The translations under genes were made by a program, and so were the position numbers. The notes beneath the pieces were generated by a model. The model searched no databases and was not told where the DNA came from. It saw only the letters and a list, made by a program, of their open reading frames with translations. Below, piece by piece: positions 25,411 through 34,542 of a DNA stretch of 64,000 bases. Within the stretch, counting starts at the first letter, position 1. Every line of letters starts with the position of its first letter. This DNA comes from Nocardia aurea (GTDB lineage: Bacteria > Actinomycetota > Actinomycetes > Mycobacteriales > Mycobacteriaceae), in NCBI RefSeq assembly GCF_003123685.1, contig NZ_QCYJ01000018.1, positions 1-64,000 on the forward strand, in the 5' to 3' direction.

Positions 25411-27459
25411 ATGACGAGCAATCCGTTCTTCGCGCCGAGCACGCTCCCCTATCAGCTGCCTCCGTTCGCGGAGATACGGGAGGAGCACTACCTGCCCGCG
25501 TTCGAGCGCGGTATGGCCGAGCAGCTCGCCGAGATCGCCGCGATCACCTCGGGTCCGGCCACGCCGACCTTCGCCGACACCGTGGTCGCGCTGGAACGTT
25601 CCGGCGCGCTGCTCACGCGCGTCGCCAACGCGTTCTTCACCATCGCCGCCTCCGATTCGACCGACGCCACCAAGGCGATCGAGGCCGATATCGCGCCGCG
25701 CCTGGCCGCGCACCGGGATGCGATCTACCTGGACCCGGCCCTGTTCGCCCGGATCGAGACGCTCTACGAACGTCGCGGCGAAGTCGAGGGCCACGGCGAC
25801 CCCGAAGATCTCCGCTTGCTCGAGCAGTACCGCGTTCGATTCGTGCGCGCGGGCGCGCGACTGGACGCCGAGGGACAGGCGCGACTGCGCGAACTCAACG
25901 CCGAACTGGCCTCGGCGGCCACCGAATTCGGACAGAATCTGCTCGAGTCGACCAACGCGGCCGCGCTGGTACTCGACCGCGAGGACGAACTGGCCGGTCT
26001 GACCGCGGCGGCGGTGACGGCCGCGGCCCGCAACGCCCGTGATCTGGGATACGACGGGGCATGGGCGCTGCGGTTGCAGAACGTGTCGAATCAGCCGGTC
26101 CTCGCGGAACTGGCCGACCGGGATGTACGCCGCCGAGTGATGAACGCCTCACTGAGCCGTGGCTTCGACGAGGACACCAACGGCGTTCTCGCCGTGCGGA
26201 TCGCCGCACTGCGGGCCGAGCGCGCGGCACTGCTCGGCTTCGCCGATCACGCGGCGTACGCGGTCCAGGATCAGACCGCGAAGACCCCGGAGGCCGTCGA
26301 GGAGATGCTCGGGCGGCTCGTCGGGCCCGCGGTGGCCAATGCCGACCGCGAGGCGCGAGAGTTGGCCGAGGCGATGCGCGGTGCGGGCGCGGAGGCAGAA
26401 CTGCGCGCCTGGGATTGGCAGTACTGGTCCGAGCGGGTTCGGGCCGAACGCTTCTCGGTCGACGCCGAGGCCTTGCGGCCCTATTTCGAACTGGAACGCG
26501 TCCTGATCGACGGTGTGTTCCACGCCGCGGGGCTGGTATTCGGAATCACCCTGCGCGAGCGGACCGATCTGGTCGGCTACCACCCTGATGTGCGGGTCTT
26601 CGAGGTATTCGACGCCGACGGCGGCGCCCTCGGCCTTTTCCTCGGCGATTTCTTCGCCAGGCCGTCCAAACGCGGCGGGGCGTGGATGAGTGAACTCGTC
26701 GCGCAGTCCACGCTGCTCGGAACGCGCGCGGTGGTGGTGAACAACCTGAATATCGCGAAACCACCGGCGGGTACGCCCGCGTTGCTCAGCTGGGACAACG
26801 TGCGGACGCTGTTCCACGAGTTCGGGCACGCACTGCACGGGCTGTTCTCGGATGTGCGCTACCCGTTCTTCGCCGGTACCGAGGTGCCGCGCGATTTCGT
26901 GGAATTCCCCTCGCAGGTCAACGAGATGTGGATGTCGCGCCCGGAAGTGCTGGCCAACTACACCCGCCACGTCGAGACCGGCGAGCCGATGCCCGCCGAA
27001 CTCCTCGAACGGATGGAGGCCGCCGAACGGTTCGGGACCGGTTTCCGGACGGTGGAGTATCTGGGCGCGACGCTGTTGGACTGGGCCTGGCACCGGGTGC
27101 CGAATCCGGAGGCGCTGGCGGGAACCGACGCGGCGGCGTTCGAGGAGGAAGCACTGCGCAAAGCCGGACTCGCCATCGCCGCGATTCCACCGAGGTACCG
27201 GACGGGTTACTTCGCTCACATCTTCTCCGGTGGCTACGCGGCGGGCTACTACTCCTACATCTGGAGCGAAGTGCTCGACGCCGACACCGTCGCGTGGTTC
27301 GAGGACGGGTCGGCGTCGATCAGGGAGAAGGGCGAGATCTTCCGTCGCGCGCTGCTGGCCAGGGGTGGCTCGGTCGATCCGCTGGCGGCCTTCGAGAGTT
27401 TCCGCGGCCGGGCCCCCGATATCGAGCCGCTGCTGGCCAGGCGTGGTCTGAGCGGCTGA
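25411..27459 (+). CDS. M3-family metallopeptidase (peptidyl-dipeptidase Dcp/oligopeptidase A type)
   Basis: 682-aa cytoplasmic zinc peptidase. The HExxH site is in TLFHEFGHALHGLFSDV (about residue 470), with the third ligand Glu in the following EFPSQVNEMW segment. The N terminus (NPFFAPSTLPYQLPPFAEIR) and the C terminus (HIFSGGYAAGYYSYIWSEVL) are characteristic of Dcp/OpdA. Length is as expected. There is no signal peptide, so it degrades peptides inside the cell. It is divergent from pknK, sharing a 225-base intergenic region. Confidence 0.93.
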   Translation: MTSNPFFAPSTLPYQLPPFAEIREEHYLPAFERGMAEQLAEIAAITSGPATPTFADTVVALERSGALLTRVANAFFTIAASDSTDATKAIEADIAPRLAAHRDAIYLDPALFARIETLYERRGEVEGHGDPEDLRLLEQYRVRFVRAGARLDAEGQARLRELNAELASAATEFGQNLLESTNAAALVLDREDELAGLTAAAVTAAARNARDLGYDGAWALRLQNVSNQPVLAELADRDVRRRVMNASLSRGFDEDTNGVLAVRIAALRAERAALLGFADHAAYAVQDQTAKTPEAVEEMLGRLVGPAVANADREARELAEAMRGAGAEAELRAWDWQYWSERVRAERFSVDAEALRPYFELERVLIDGVFHAAGLVFGITLRERTDLVGYHPDVRVFEVFDADGGALGLFLGDFFARPSKRGGAWMSELVAQSTLLGTRAVVVNNLNIAKPPAGTPALLSWDNVRTLFHEFGHALHGLFSDVRYPFFAGTEVPRDFVEFPSQVNEMWMSRPEVLANYTRHVETGEPMPAELLERMEAAERFGTGFRTVEYLGATLLDWAWHRVPNPEALAGTDAAAFEEEALRKAGLAIAAIPPRYRTGYFAHIFSGGYAAGYYSYIWSEVLDADTVAWFEDGSASIREKGEIFRRALLARGGSVDPLAAFESFRGRAPDIEPLLARRGLSG

Positions 27460-27482
27460 GCCCCGCGCGGGAATTTTTCGCC

Positions 27483-27513
27483 TTGCCTTGACGTCGAGGT
27501 CAATGTCTAGCGT
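27483..27513 (+). promoter_or_regulatory. MerR-type promoter (19-base spacer, TTGAC-N6-GTCAA dyad)
   Basis: TTGCCT (27483-27488) and TAGCGT (27508-27513) are separated by exactly 19 bases, the over-long spacing that MerR proteins correct. Between them is TTGAC-GTCGAG-GTCAA (27488-27503). Almost the same element lies at 55225-55255 before the thioredoxin gene. The MerR gene starts 43 bases downstream, so autoregulation is likely. Confidence 0.75.
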
Positions 27514-27556
27514 CGATGTCGGGCATCGGGATGCCTCGCCAGGGAAGGACTCACGG

Positions 27557-27979
27557 ATGCGTATCGGAGAGCTGGCCCGGCGCTCGGCGACCACCACGCG
27601 CGCGCTGCGGTACTACGAATCGCGCGGATTGCTCAGCGCGCGGCGCGACGACAGCGGCTACCGGGTCTACGACGAGGACGATCTGCTGGTCCTGCGCCAG
27701 ATCCGGACCCTTCAGGACTGCGGATTCGACCTGGAGGAGATCAGGCCGTTCGTGGAATGCCTCAGGGCCGGATTCCCCACCGGCGATTCCTGTCCGGCGT
27801 CGTCGGAGGTCTACCGCAGGAAGCTCGGCGAACTCGACGACAGGATCGCGCGATTGCGCGATGTCAGGGAGTGGATTCGCACCCGGTTGGACGCGCCGGG
27901 GGAACCGACTGTGGACCGACGGCCCGCCGCGCCGCCGAAATGCGAACTCACCCCGATCGGTCTGCGTCCGGGCGCGTAG
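27557..27979 (+). CDS. MerR-family regulator, likely thiol/redox responsive
   Basis: 140-aa activator. The winged helix-turn-helix reads MRIGELARRSATTTRALRYY, with ESRGLLSARRDDSGYRVYDE as the wing, then the dimerisation helix up to about residue 125 (KLGELDDRIARLRDVREWI). Two Cys can be seen in the effector half, in ECLRAGF and GDSCPASS, and one near the end (PPKCELTP). This could fit a thiol or metal switch, but the spacing is not that of SoxR or CueR. The ATG at 27557 follows GGAAGG. Target prediction: itself and the thioredoxin at 55307, through the shared promoter element. Confidence 0.85.
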   Translation: MRIGELARRSATTTRALRYYESRGLLSARRDDSGYRVYDEDDLLVLRQIRTLQDCGFDLEEIRPFVECLRAGFPTGDSCPASSEVYRRKLGELDDRIARLRDVREWIRTRLDAPGEPTVDRRPAAPPKCELTPIGLRPGA

Positions 27980-28062
27980 CACCTCGTCGCCGACACCCCC
28001 GGCGGGCCCCCGCGCCGGGAGCCCGGTCGATTCGCGAGAAAGCGAGGGGTTAAATTATTCGG

Positions 28063-28701
28063 GTGACGAGGGCATCCGTAGCGACGACGGCAGGGGCAAG
28101 GCGAACGGCGGACGGAACGGCGGTGCCATTCCGGGATGCGACGGTGGCGTGGGCGCTCGCGGCCCATGCGGTGCTGTCCGAAACCGCCACCGGCTACGGA
28201 CATTTCATCACCGTCAACGAATTGGCCGAGCAGGTGCAGGAGACCTCGGGAGTCCAGACCGAGGCACCGACCCGCACCTGGATCGACGCCATCCTGCGCA
28301 AGGTGGCGCGACGCTGCCACCGCGCGGGCGAGCCGCCGCTGACCGCGCTGTGCGTGCGGCAGAACCAGACCGTCGGTGACGCCTACCGCTACGTCCTGGA
28401 ACTGGCCGGGCTCCCGATCCCGGACGATCTCGAATTGCACGCCGCCTACGCGCGCTGGCAGTGCTACCAGCATTTCGGCGCCGGTATGCCCGCCGACGGC
28501 GCCGTCCCGCCGCTCACCCCCAAGGTGGCGGCCCGCAGGCGGATGACGACGATGACGGCGCCCGCCGCCGAGGCCACGAGCCCGGCCCAGACGGCGCAGC
28601 CGGAACCGCCGCAGGAGGAGACCGCTCAGCCGACCCGTCAGCGCGTCTGCGGAGAGTGTTTCATTCAACTGCCCGCCAGTGGCGTGTGTCACTACTGCTG
28701 A
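28063..28701 (+). CDS. Hypothetical protein with C-terminal zinc ribbon
   Basis: 212-aa protein starting with GTG and without a clear ribosome site. Residues about 20-150 are predominantly helical (TVAWALAAHAVLSETATGYG, WIDAILRKVARRCHRAG, DAYRYVLELAGLPIPDD). A Pro/Ala/Glu/Gln linker follows, and the end is a compact four-Cys element, CGECFIQLPASGVCHYC, typical of a zinc ribbon. I do not recognise the family. It is followed by another small zinc-ribbon gene on the same strand (28778), which suggests they are functionally linked. Confidence 0.7.
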   Translation: MTRASVATTAGARRTADGTAVPFRDATVAWALAAHAVLSETATGYGHFITVNELAEQVQETSGVQTEAPTRTWIDAILRKVARRCHRAGEPPLTALCVRQNQTVGDAYRYVLELAGLPIPDDLELHAAYARWQCYQHFGAGMPADGAVPPLTPKVAARRRMTTMTAPAAEATSPAQTAQPEPPQEETAQPTRQRVCGECFIQLPASGVCHYC

Positions 28702-28777
28702 ATCGACACGATTCCGACCGGTCGCCACGCCGAGGCGGTCTTTGCAATACCGGCGGTCGTTATCCAGGCTTGGCGCC

Positions 28778-28975
28778 ATGGCCGCCGATTGCCCGACCTG
28801 CTCATGGCCCGCACCGATGTATGTGTCGTCGCACGGCTCGGTCCGCTATCTGCGATGTGTGTGCGGGCAGTGGCTCGCCGCGCATCGCGGCGGTGTCAGC
28901 CCGGTTTCCGGACTCGGAACCGGTACGGCGCCCGCCGCCCAACATCTGGAACTGATCCCGTTCCCGGAGGAGTAG
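28778..28975 (+). CDS. Small zinc-ribbon protein
   Basis: 65-aa protein: MAADCPTCSWPAPMYVSSHG then VRYLRCVCGQWLAAH, with two CxxC-like pairs (CPTC and CVC-G) set for one zinc. The C-terminal 25 residues are unstructured (AAQHLELIPFPEE). The ATG at 28778 gives a protein beginning right at the first zinc knuckle; longer in-frame readings upstream lack protein-like sequence. It converges with the SARP gene, 15 bases between stops. Function unknown. Confidence 0.6.
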   Translation: MAADCPTCSWPAPMYVSSHGSVRYLRCVCGQWLAAHRGGVSPVSGLGTGTAPAAQHLELIPFPEE

Positions 28976-28990
28976 CCGAGAACGGGCGAT

Positions 28991-31900
28991 TCAGCGCAGA
29001 CGCTCCGATTTGTCCGAAGTGGATCCGCCGCACCGTTCGTCGATCGAGTCGAGCAGCGGCGCAAGGGAATCCAGCGATCTGCGCACGTCGATGACGAGCG
29101 TTTCCGCGGCCGCTCGCATGGCCGCCGCGGTGTCGGAGTCGCCGCGCAGTTCGGCCAGATCGGCCAGCAGACCGTCCATCGGACCGAAAGTGGTGACACC
29201 GCTGTCCAATCCGATGAAGGTGCCGGAATGCGGACGCAACGCGTCGTAGATCTCGCCCGCCGCGTCCATCTCACCGAGCGCCACCGCCGCGTACCCGCGA
29301 AACGCGGACATCACCTGCCAGTGGAAACCGTCGGCGACCCGGTCGTATTCGCGAAATATCGCGCGGGCCCGGACGGAATCGCCCGCGTGGATCAGCGCGA
29401 GGACGTAGAGCTGGGCGACCAGCTCCGGTTCCGCCACGAACCACCGTGCCACCCGGTTCAGCACGACCGACAGGTCACCGCGCGCCCACGCGATGGTGAC
29501 CGCGCCCGTCATGCGGATCGCCTCCTCGTCGGTGATCCCGGTTCTGGTCGTGGCCGCGCCGAAACGTCGATAGTCGGATTCGGCGGCGCTCAGCTCACCG
29601 CGCAGCACCCGCACCACCGCGGGGAAGGCGATCAACTGGCAGAGCAACTGCTGGGATTCGCCGCGAATCGCGCATTCGAGCGCACGCACAGCATGTCTGG
29701 TCGCCTCGGCGAGGTCGACGTCGCGGCAGGCCACCCGGAAGCGCATGTAGTGGGCCAGCGCCTGGTAGTCCAGCGACCGCGCGTCCAGCGATACGCGCAG
29801 CAGATCGTCGGCGAGGACGCGCCACCGATCCAGCCGCGCCGATCCCACCGTGGTGTACGCGACGGCATTGAGCGCGGCACAGAACAATTCGAGGTCACCG
29901 CTGTCCTGGGCCGTCGCCAATGCCCGTGCGGCCCGCTGACGCGCCGAATCGATGCCGACGCCCGTCGGGGTCTCGAAGACGAGGGCGACGAGCAACCACG
30001 CCTCGTCGTGACGCGAGTTCTCCCGCGCGATGGCCGAGGCCAAGGCGTCGCGCACCCGGCTGTCACGCGGATACCAGTCCCGGATGCCGTGCACCACCGG
30101 CGCGCGCCAGCAGGTCAGCGCGCGGACCACCTGATCGTGGCCGGACAGACTCTCGGCCAGGCCGAGCGCCCGTTCCTGGACCGCCCTGGCCGCGCGGACC
30201 CGACCGTCCAACGCGAGCGCGTTGGTGAAGGCGCACAGCGTGTCGAGCAAACTCTCCCGTTCGGCCCGCGCGGCCGAACTCATGGTGTGGTCGGCCAATT
30301 CGTGCAATCCGACCGCGGCCCGCCACCACCGCGTCGCGTCGCCGCGCATGCCGAGACTGTCGCAGATCCGCGCTGCGGCGGTGACGTGTTCCAGGGCGTG
30401 ACGCGCGGTGGTCCTGGTCGCCCCGCGCGCCGAGTGATACGCCAGCGCGGTGGCCTCGCGCAGGTCCGCTCCGCCGCCCGGCTCACGACTCTCCATGAGC
30501 GCCAGCGCGTTCCAGTGCATCCGACTGCGGCGCAGCGGCGGAATGCTGTCGTAGACCGAATCCTGGATCAGCGGGTGGTCGGGCATGATCCGGCCGCATC
30601 CGTCGAAGGTGACGAGGTCGGCGGCCGCCGCGGTGTCGATGAGGTCGACCAGACTTTCCTCGGGGACGCCCGACAACTCGGCGAGGGTGTCGATATCGAC
30701 CGCCCTGCCCCACACGGCCAGATGTTGCAGTACCGCGAGCACGCCCGCGGGCAAACGCTCGATCCGTTCGATCAGCACCGCGCGGATACTCTCCGGCAGA
30801 CCGACCAGATCCCCCCGCGCTGCAAGCAATTTCGACAATTCCCGGATGAAGAGCGGATTGCCGCCGGTACGTCTATGCAGCACGCGCAAGGTCTCGTCGT
30901 CGATCGAGGCCAGACCGACCTGACGGGTGATCTCACGCGTCCCGGCGAGGTCGAGCCCGGACAGCTGCACCCGTTCGGTGGTCCGGTCCGCGATCGCCGC
31001 CTCGGTGGCCCGCAACAGCGGTGTCAGTTCCGAACCGCGCACCGTCATCACGATCAGGACCGGCTCCCGGTGCAGCCAGGTCGCCAGCTGCCGAAGGACC
31101 TGTAGGGTCGCGGCTTCGGCACGGTGCGCGTCCTCCAGCACGATGGCGACCGGTCCCCCGCCCGCGAGTTCACGGCACCTCGACGCGACCGCCTGGGCGA
31201 TGGTGAACGGATCTATCGGCCCCTGCCTGGATTCGGCGGGGTCGGGCGCGCCGCCGAGTTCGGCAAGGATCTCCGTCCACACCCACGCGGGCGGCGCGCC
31301 GTCGATCTCCGGGCATTGCCCCGAGGCGGTCGTCCACCCCTCGGCGGCCAGACCGCCGAGCACTCCCGCCACGAGCGCCGTTTTCCCCGTACCGGATTCA
31401 CCCATCAACCAGATGACACGCAGGCCGTCCGCCCGCGTCTCGGTCGCTGTCGCCTGAATGGCCGCGCGTTGGCGCGGATAGAAGACGGCGGCGGTCGCGA
31501 CGGTGGCCCTACCGGGCCTGATACCGGCTCCCACCTGCGGATTCCGCAGGGAGATCGAATTATCGGCGCCGACATCGCGATGGAACTCCAGCGATTGATT
31601 GAGGATGGCCGACTCGAGGTCGTTCAGCCGCTGGCCCGGGTCGATCCCGAATTCGGATCGCAGAAACTCACGGGTGCGGCGCAGTGTCGCCAGCGCTTCC
31701 ACCTGCTGACCGACACGGTATTGGGCGGAAGCGAGCAGTCGCGCGCTCTCTTCACGTCCGGGATTTTCCTCGACCTGCTGTCGCATAACCGCGATCACTT
31801 CGCCGACGCGACCGAGTTCCAGCGCGGCTTCGGCCCGCATCTCGGTCGCCGAAATTCTCAGATCGGTCAGCCGCGTTACCTCGGCTGTGGCCCATGAGGC

Positions 31901-32362
31901 GCCTGGGAAAGATTCGAAGGCATTGCCGCGCCAGCAATTCAATGCCTCGTCGAGCATCCGATACCGCTCGCCCGCCGTCGGACGGTCGTTCACGCTGTGC
32001 GCCTTTAGCTGATACAGCCGCAGCAACTCCTCGAATCGCCACGCGTCGACACTGCCCGCGTCCAATCGCAACGCGTATCCACCCGCCTCGGAGACGAGGA
32101 TCCTGGCGGGCGTGCGCGGTCTTCGCGTGGGTTCGAGAACCCTTCTGAGATTATGTATTTGAACTTGTAGAACAGCGGCGGCCTGGGCCGGCGGCGCACC
32201 GTCCCAGACATCCTCGGCCAGTCTGTCGACCGCGATCGTTTTCCCACCTGCGAGGACAAGGCGACCGAGTACGGCTTGCTGCCGTCCCGTTCCGATACGG
32301 GCTGCGTGGCCATCCAATGAGACTCGCAGCGGGCCGAACACTCGAACCTGTAGCTCCGTCAT
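28991..32362 (-). CDS. AfsR/SARP-family activator with BTAD, AAA ATPase and TPR-like C terminus
   Basis: 1,123-aa transcriptional regulator. Residues 1-100 form an OmpR-like winged helix (LQVRVFGPLRVSLDGHA, VLQVQIHNLRRVLEP). The BTAD domain spans about 105-255 (RTREFLRSEFGIDPGQRLND). An ATPase region follows with Walker A GESGTGKTALVAG and Walker B VAIVLEDAHRAEA. The C-terminal half is helical, TPR-like and about 600 residues long. It resembles large SARPs that activate secondary-metabolite operons; the nearest candidate target in the window is the NRPS, 29 kb away, so this is only a possibility. The ATG at 32362 has GGAGGGG upstream. The long inverted repeat at 32399-32465 lies directly before it. 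Confidence 0.88.
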   Translation of the reverse strand: MTELQVRVFGPLRVSLDGHAARIGTGRQQAVLGRLVLAGGKTIAVDRLAEDVWDGAPPAQAAAVLQVQIHNLRRVLEPTRRPRTPARILVSEAGGYALRLDAGSVDAWRFEELLRLYQLKAHSVNDRPTAGERYRMLDEALNCWRGNAFESFPGASWATAEVTRLTDLRISATEMRAEAALELGRVGEVIAVMRQQVEENPGREESARLLASAQYRVGQQVEALATLRRTREFLRSEFGIDPGQRLNDLESAILNQSLEFHRDVGADNSISLRNPQVGAGIRPGRATVATAAVFYPRQRAAIQATATETRADGLRVIWLMGESGTGKTALVAGVLGGLAAEGWTTASGQCPEIDGAPPAWVWTEILAELGGAPDPAESRQGPIDPFTIAQAVASRCRELAGGGPVAIVLEDAHRAEAATLQVLRQLATWLHREPVLIVMTVRGSELTPLLRATEAAIADRTTERVQLSGLDLAGTREITRQVGLASIDDETLRVLHRRTGGNPLFIRELSKLLAARGDLVGLPESIRAVLIERIERLPAGVLAVLQHLAVWGRAVDIDTLAELSGVPEESLVDLIDTAAAADLVTFDGCGRIMPDHPLIQDSVYDSIPPLRRSRMHWNALALMESREPGGGADLREATALAYHSARGATRTTARHALEHVTAAARICDSLGMRGDATRWWRAAVGLHELADHTMSSAARAERESLLDTLCAFTNALALDGRVRAARAVQERALGLAESLSGHDQVVRALTCWRAPVVHGIRDWYPRDSRVRDALASAIARENSRHDEAWLLVALVFETPTGVGIDSARQRAARALATAQDSGDLELFCAALNAVAYTTVGSARLDRWRVLADDLLRVSLDARSLDYQALAHYMRFRVACRDVDLAEATRHAVRALECAIRGESQQLLCQLIAFPAVVRVLRGELSAAESDYRRFGAATTRTGITDEEAIRMTGAVTIAWARGDLSVVLNRVARWFVAEPELVAQLYVLALIHAGDSVRARAIFREYDRVADGFHWQVMSAFRGYAAVALGEMDAAGEIYDALRPHSGTFIGLDSGVTTFGPMDGLLADLAELRGDSDTAAAMRAAAETLVIDVRRSLDSLAPLLDSIDERCGGSTSDKSERLR

Positions 32363-32398
32363 GGCACGACGCCCCTCCAACCGCCGGATATTCGAAAA

Positions 32399-32465
32399 AC
32401 TACCGTTTAGTTTGCATGATTGTCCGTCAAATTACCTGTGAGTACCAGAATTTACAAACGGTAGT
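32399..32465. repeat. 10-bp perfect inverted repeat, arms 47 bases apart, in the SARP promoter region
   Basis: ACTACCGTTT (32399-32408) and AAACGGTAGT (32456-32465) flank 47 A/T-rich bases in the 444-base divergent gap between the SARP gene and the gene at 32807. The spacing is too long for a simple dimer site and suggests two half-sites bound cooperatively or a DNA loop. No gene was seen in the rest of this gap (32466-32806). Confidence 0.55.
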
Positions 32466-32806
32466 GATCCGGATGTGTCGGCAAACACGTTGCTACACAA
32501 GAACACCTACCGCCGGATCGGAACCAGCCATATAGCGGACGGACTGCGCGACGGCGCCGAGATGATCCACCAATACATGACACATCGCGTTTTTTCGGCC
32601 GCGCCCGGATCCGCCGAGCCCTCGGATCCCGAACACCCGAGGAATACCGATACTCTATTCATGCGCCACCCGGATCACGGTCGGGCAAGATATCACGAAA
32701 CGGTATCGAACCATGATGGAAGCCGAATGGAAGTGGCGCGGAAGGCATCTGGAAGCGCGCCGTCGGATAATTGGCCGGAACACATTTCCTCGACTCAGGA
32801 GTTCCC

Positions 32807-33157
32807 ATGATGGATTCGTCCGACGTACGTACCGCGCAGCCGCTCGTCGCTCCGGACCGTGCCGCCATCCTCGCGGGTCTGCTCGGACTGGCCGAGCAGA
32901 CGGTGGCACTCACCGATCGCCTGCTCGGCTACGCCGCACCCGTCGACACCACGCAGGCCGAAGGGGCGGCCGAGGCGGGAGAACCGGCGCGCACCGGCCT
33001 CTATCGCGACTGCGATGGGGATATCTGGCAGAAGACGACCGTCGGCTGGCGGCTGTGCCTGCAACGCGGCGTCGCCGTCGACAGCACCTCGGTGTGGGAG
33101 TGGATGGACGGGCACGTCCGCGATTACGGACCGTTCGTCCCGCTCGCCGCGGTCTGA
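32807..33157 (+). CDS. Hypothetical protein, 116 aa
   Basis: Small soluble protein with two parts. The first is a helix-rich half (RAAILAGLLGLAEQTVALTD, RLLGYAAPV). After an Ala/Gly/Glu linker comes a small beta-rich half, GLYRDCDGDIWQKTTVGWRL then GVAVDSTSVWEWMDGHVRDYG. This second pattern of Trp and Asp residues resembles small beta-domains found in many nocardial and mycobacterial short proteins. The start is clear: AGGAG five bases before tandem ATGs. There is no membrane segment. Its promoter region is shared with the SARP gene. I cannot give a function. Confidence 0.65.
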   Translation: MMDSSDVRTAQPLVAPDRAAILAGLLGLAEQTVALTDRLLGYAAPVDTTQAEGAAEAGEPARTGLYRDCDGDIWQKTTVGWRLCLQRGVAVDSTSVWEWMDGHVRDYGPFVPLAAV

Positions 33158-33301
33158 TCCCGACGCGCGTCCGCGACCGGGGGCGCCGGAACCCGCCACC
33201 CTCGGAAAATACCGTCCACCGATTCGACAGAGCGCTCGCCGAAAGAATGGATCAGGAATAACACCCCATTTCGATTCACAGCGGAACAGGAAAGGTCGAC
33301 C

Positions 33302-33766
33302 ATGACTTACGCGTCTGATCTCGAACCACCTGCCGGCGCCGGGCATCCCCTTCGGCAACGGATCGTCGAAGGCACATCCCTCGCCACGGCGATACTTCTG
33401 TTCACCGCCGCGATGCTCTCGTTCTTCGAGGGCCTCTCCGCCCTGCTGGACGACGAGTTCTACGGCGCGGGTGTCGAATACATCTACAAGTTCGACGCCA
33501 CGTCGTGGGGCTGGATCCACATCGCCCTCGGCGCCGTTCTGGCGCTCTGCTCGATCGGTCTGCTCACCGGCACCATGTGGGGCAGATACGCCGCGATCTG
33601 CCTCGCGGTGCTGTCGATCATCATGAATTTTCTCGCGCTACCGCGCTATCCGGCGTGGTCGATACTCGTCATCGCGATCGATATCGTCGTCGTCTGGGCG
33701 ATCGCGGCCTGGCGTCCGGCGCCGCTGCGCCCGGCGACGGGGGCCACGGAACTTCGCGAGGCCTGA
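33302..33766 (+). CDS. DUF7144-family integral membrane protein
   Basis: 154-aa protein with four membrane segments at about residues 25-48 (GTSLATAILLFTAAMLSFFE), 72-95 (WIHIALGAVLALCSIGLLTG), 98-117 (AAICLAVLSIIMNFLAL) and 120-138 (WSILVIAIDIVVVWAIAAW). Between the first two is a short external loop with Tyr and Trp residues. The architecture is that of DUF7144 proteins, common and uncharacterised in Actinobacteria. The ATG follows GGAAAGG. It is convergent with the TetR gene. Confidence 0.85.
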   Translation: MTYASDLEPPAGAGHPLRQRIVEGTSLATAILLFTAAMLSFFEGLSALLDDEFYGAGVEYIYKFDATSWGWIHIALGAVLALCSIGLLTGTMWGRYAAICLAVLSIIMNFLALPRYPAWSILVIAIDIVVVWAIAAWRPAPLRPATGATELREA

Positions 33767-33835
33767 CCGACGCGGCTCGGCACGAGGAACACGTCCGACC
33801 GAACCGCGTCGTGGTCGATCCCGCCGGGCGTGGCG

Positions 33836-34495
33836 TTACTCGCGCCCCTCCGGTGTCCGTGTGGCCGTCGCGTAGAAACCCGCGACGATCTGGGCGATCT
33901 GATCGCGCAGGTCCGGGACGCGATCCGAATACGCGCCCTCGGACGGCGACGCGAGGATCAGATGGAGCACCGCGAAGACACCGCGGCCCGCCAGCAGGGC
34001 GCGACGTTCGATCTCACTCCCCACGGCAGCAGGCCCGGTCGAGCCGGACAGCAAACGAGTGGCGACCATAGTTTCGAGCTGCGCTATCAGCGCCGTACCT
34101 TCCGTGCGATAGGTCTCGGCGGGCGGACCGAACAGCAGTTCCCGCTGGTAGGCCACGCTGTTCTCGACGTGCCGGTCCGCGGCGCCCAGGATCGGGAGAA
34201 CCATCGCGAGTACCGCGCCGACCGGATCGTCGTGCGCCGCGGCCGCGTGTTCACCGCGGTCGAGCGCCTCGCGAAATTCCGCGTTGTACACCATGAGCAG
34301 GAGTTCACCCTTGGTCGCCGCGTAGCGGAACAGGGTGCCCGCGGCGATATCGGCCCGGTCCGAGATCTCCTGGGCCGTGACACCGGCGTACCCGCGCTCG
34401 GCGAACAGTGCGGTGGCCGCGTCGAGGATGCGCGCCTGCTTCTCGCGCATATTGCGCATCCGGCGACCGAGCTGTGCCGGCGGGAGCGCTGTCAT
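33836..34495 (-). CDS. TetR-family regulator
   Basis: 219-aa repressor. The helix-turn-helix lies at about residues 20-65: KQARILDAATALFAERGYAG, VTAQEISDRADIAAGTLFRY, ATKGELLLMVY. The C-terminal ligand domain is helical and has no recognisable effector signature. It lies 47 bases downstream of the glycosyltransferase that ends the Nit1C-like operon, on the same strand, so it may be cotranscribed and regulate that cluster. That is inference; nitrogen control by a global regulator is equally possible. Confidence 0.88.
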   Translation of the reverse strand: MTALPPAQLGRRMRNMREKQARILDAATALFAERGYAGVTAQEISDRADIAAGTLFRYAATKGELLLMVYNAEFREALDRGEHAAAAHDDPVGAVLAMVLPILGAADRHVENSVAYQRELLFGPPAETYRTEGTALIAQLETMVATRLLSGSTGPAAVGSEIERRALLAGRGVFAVLHLILASPSEGAYSDRVPDLRDQIAQIVAGFYATATRTPEGRE

Positions 34496-34542
34496 CGGAA
34501 CACCTCCGTACCGAGCGGCCTCGGGAATGAGCGTACTCCTGG

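Noticed and set aside
27460..27480. Terminator after the M3 peptidase gene
   Set aside because: CCCGCGCGGG followed by T5 is present but the stem leaves no proper loop, so it is too weak to call.
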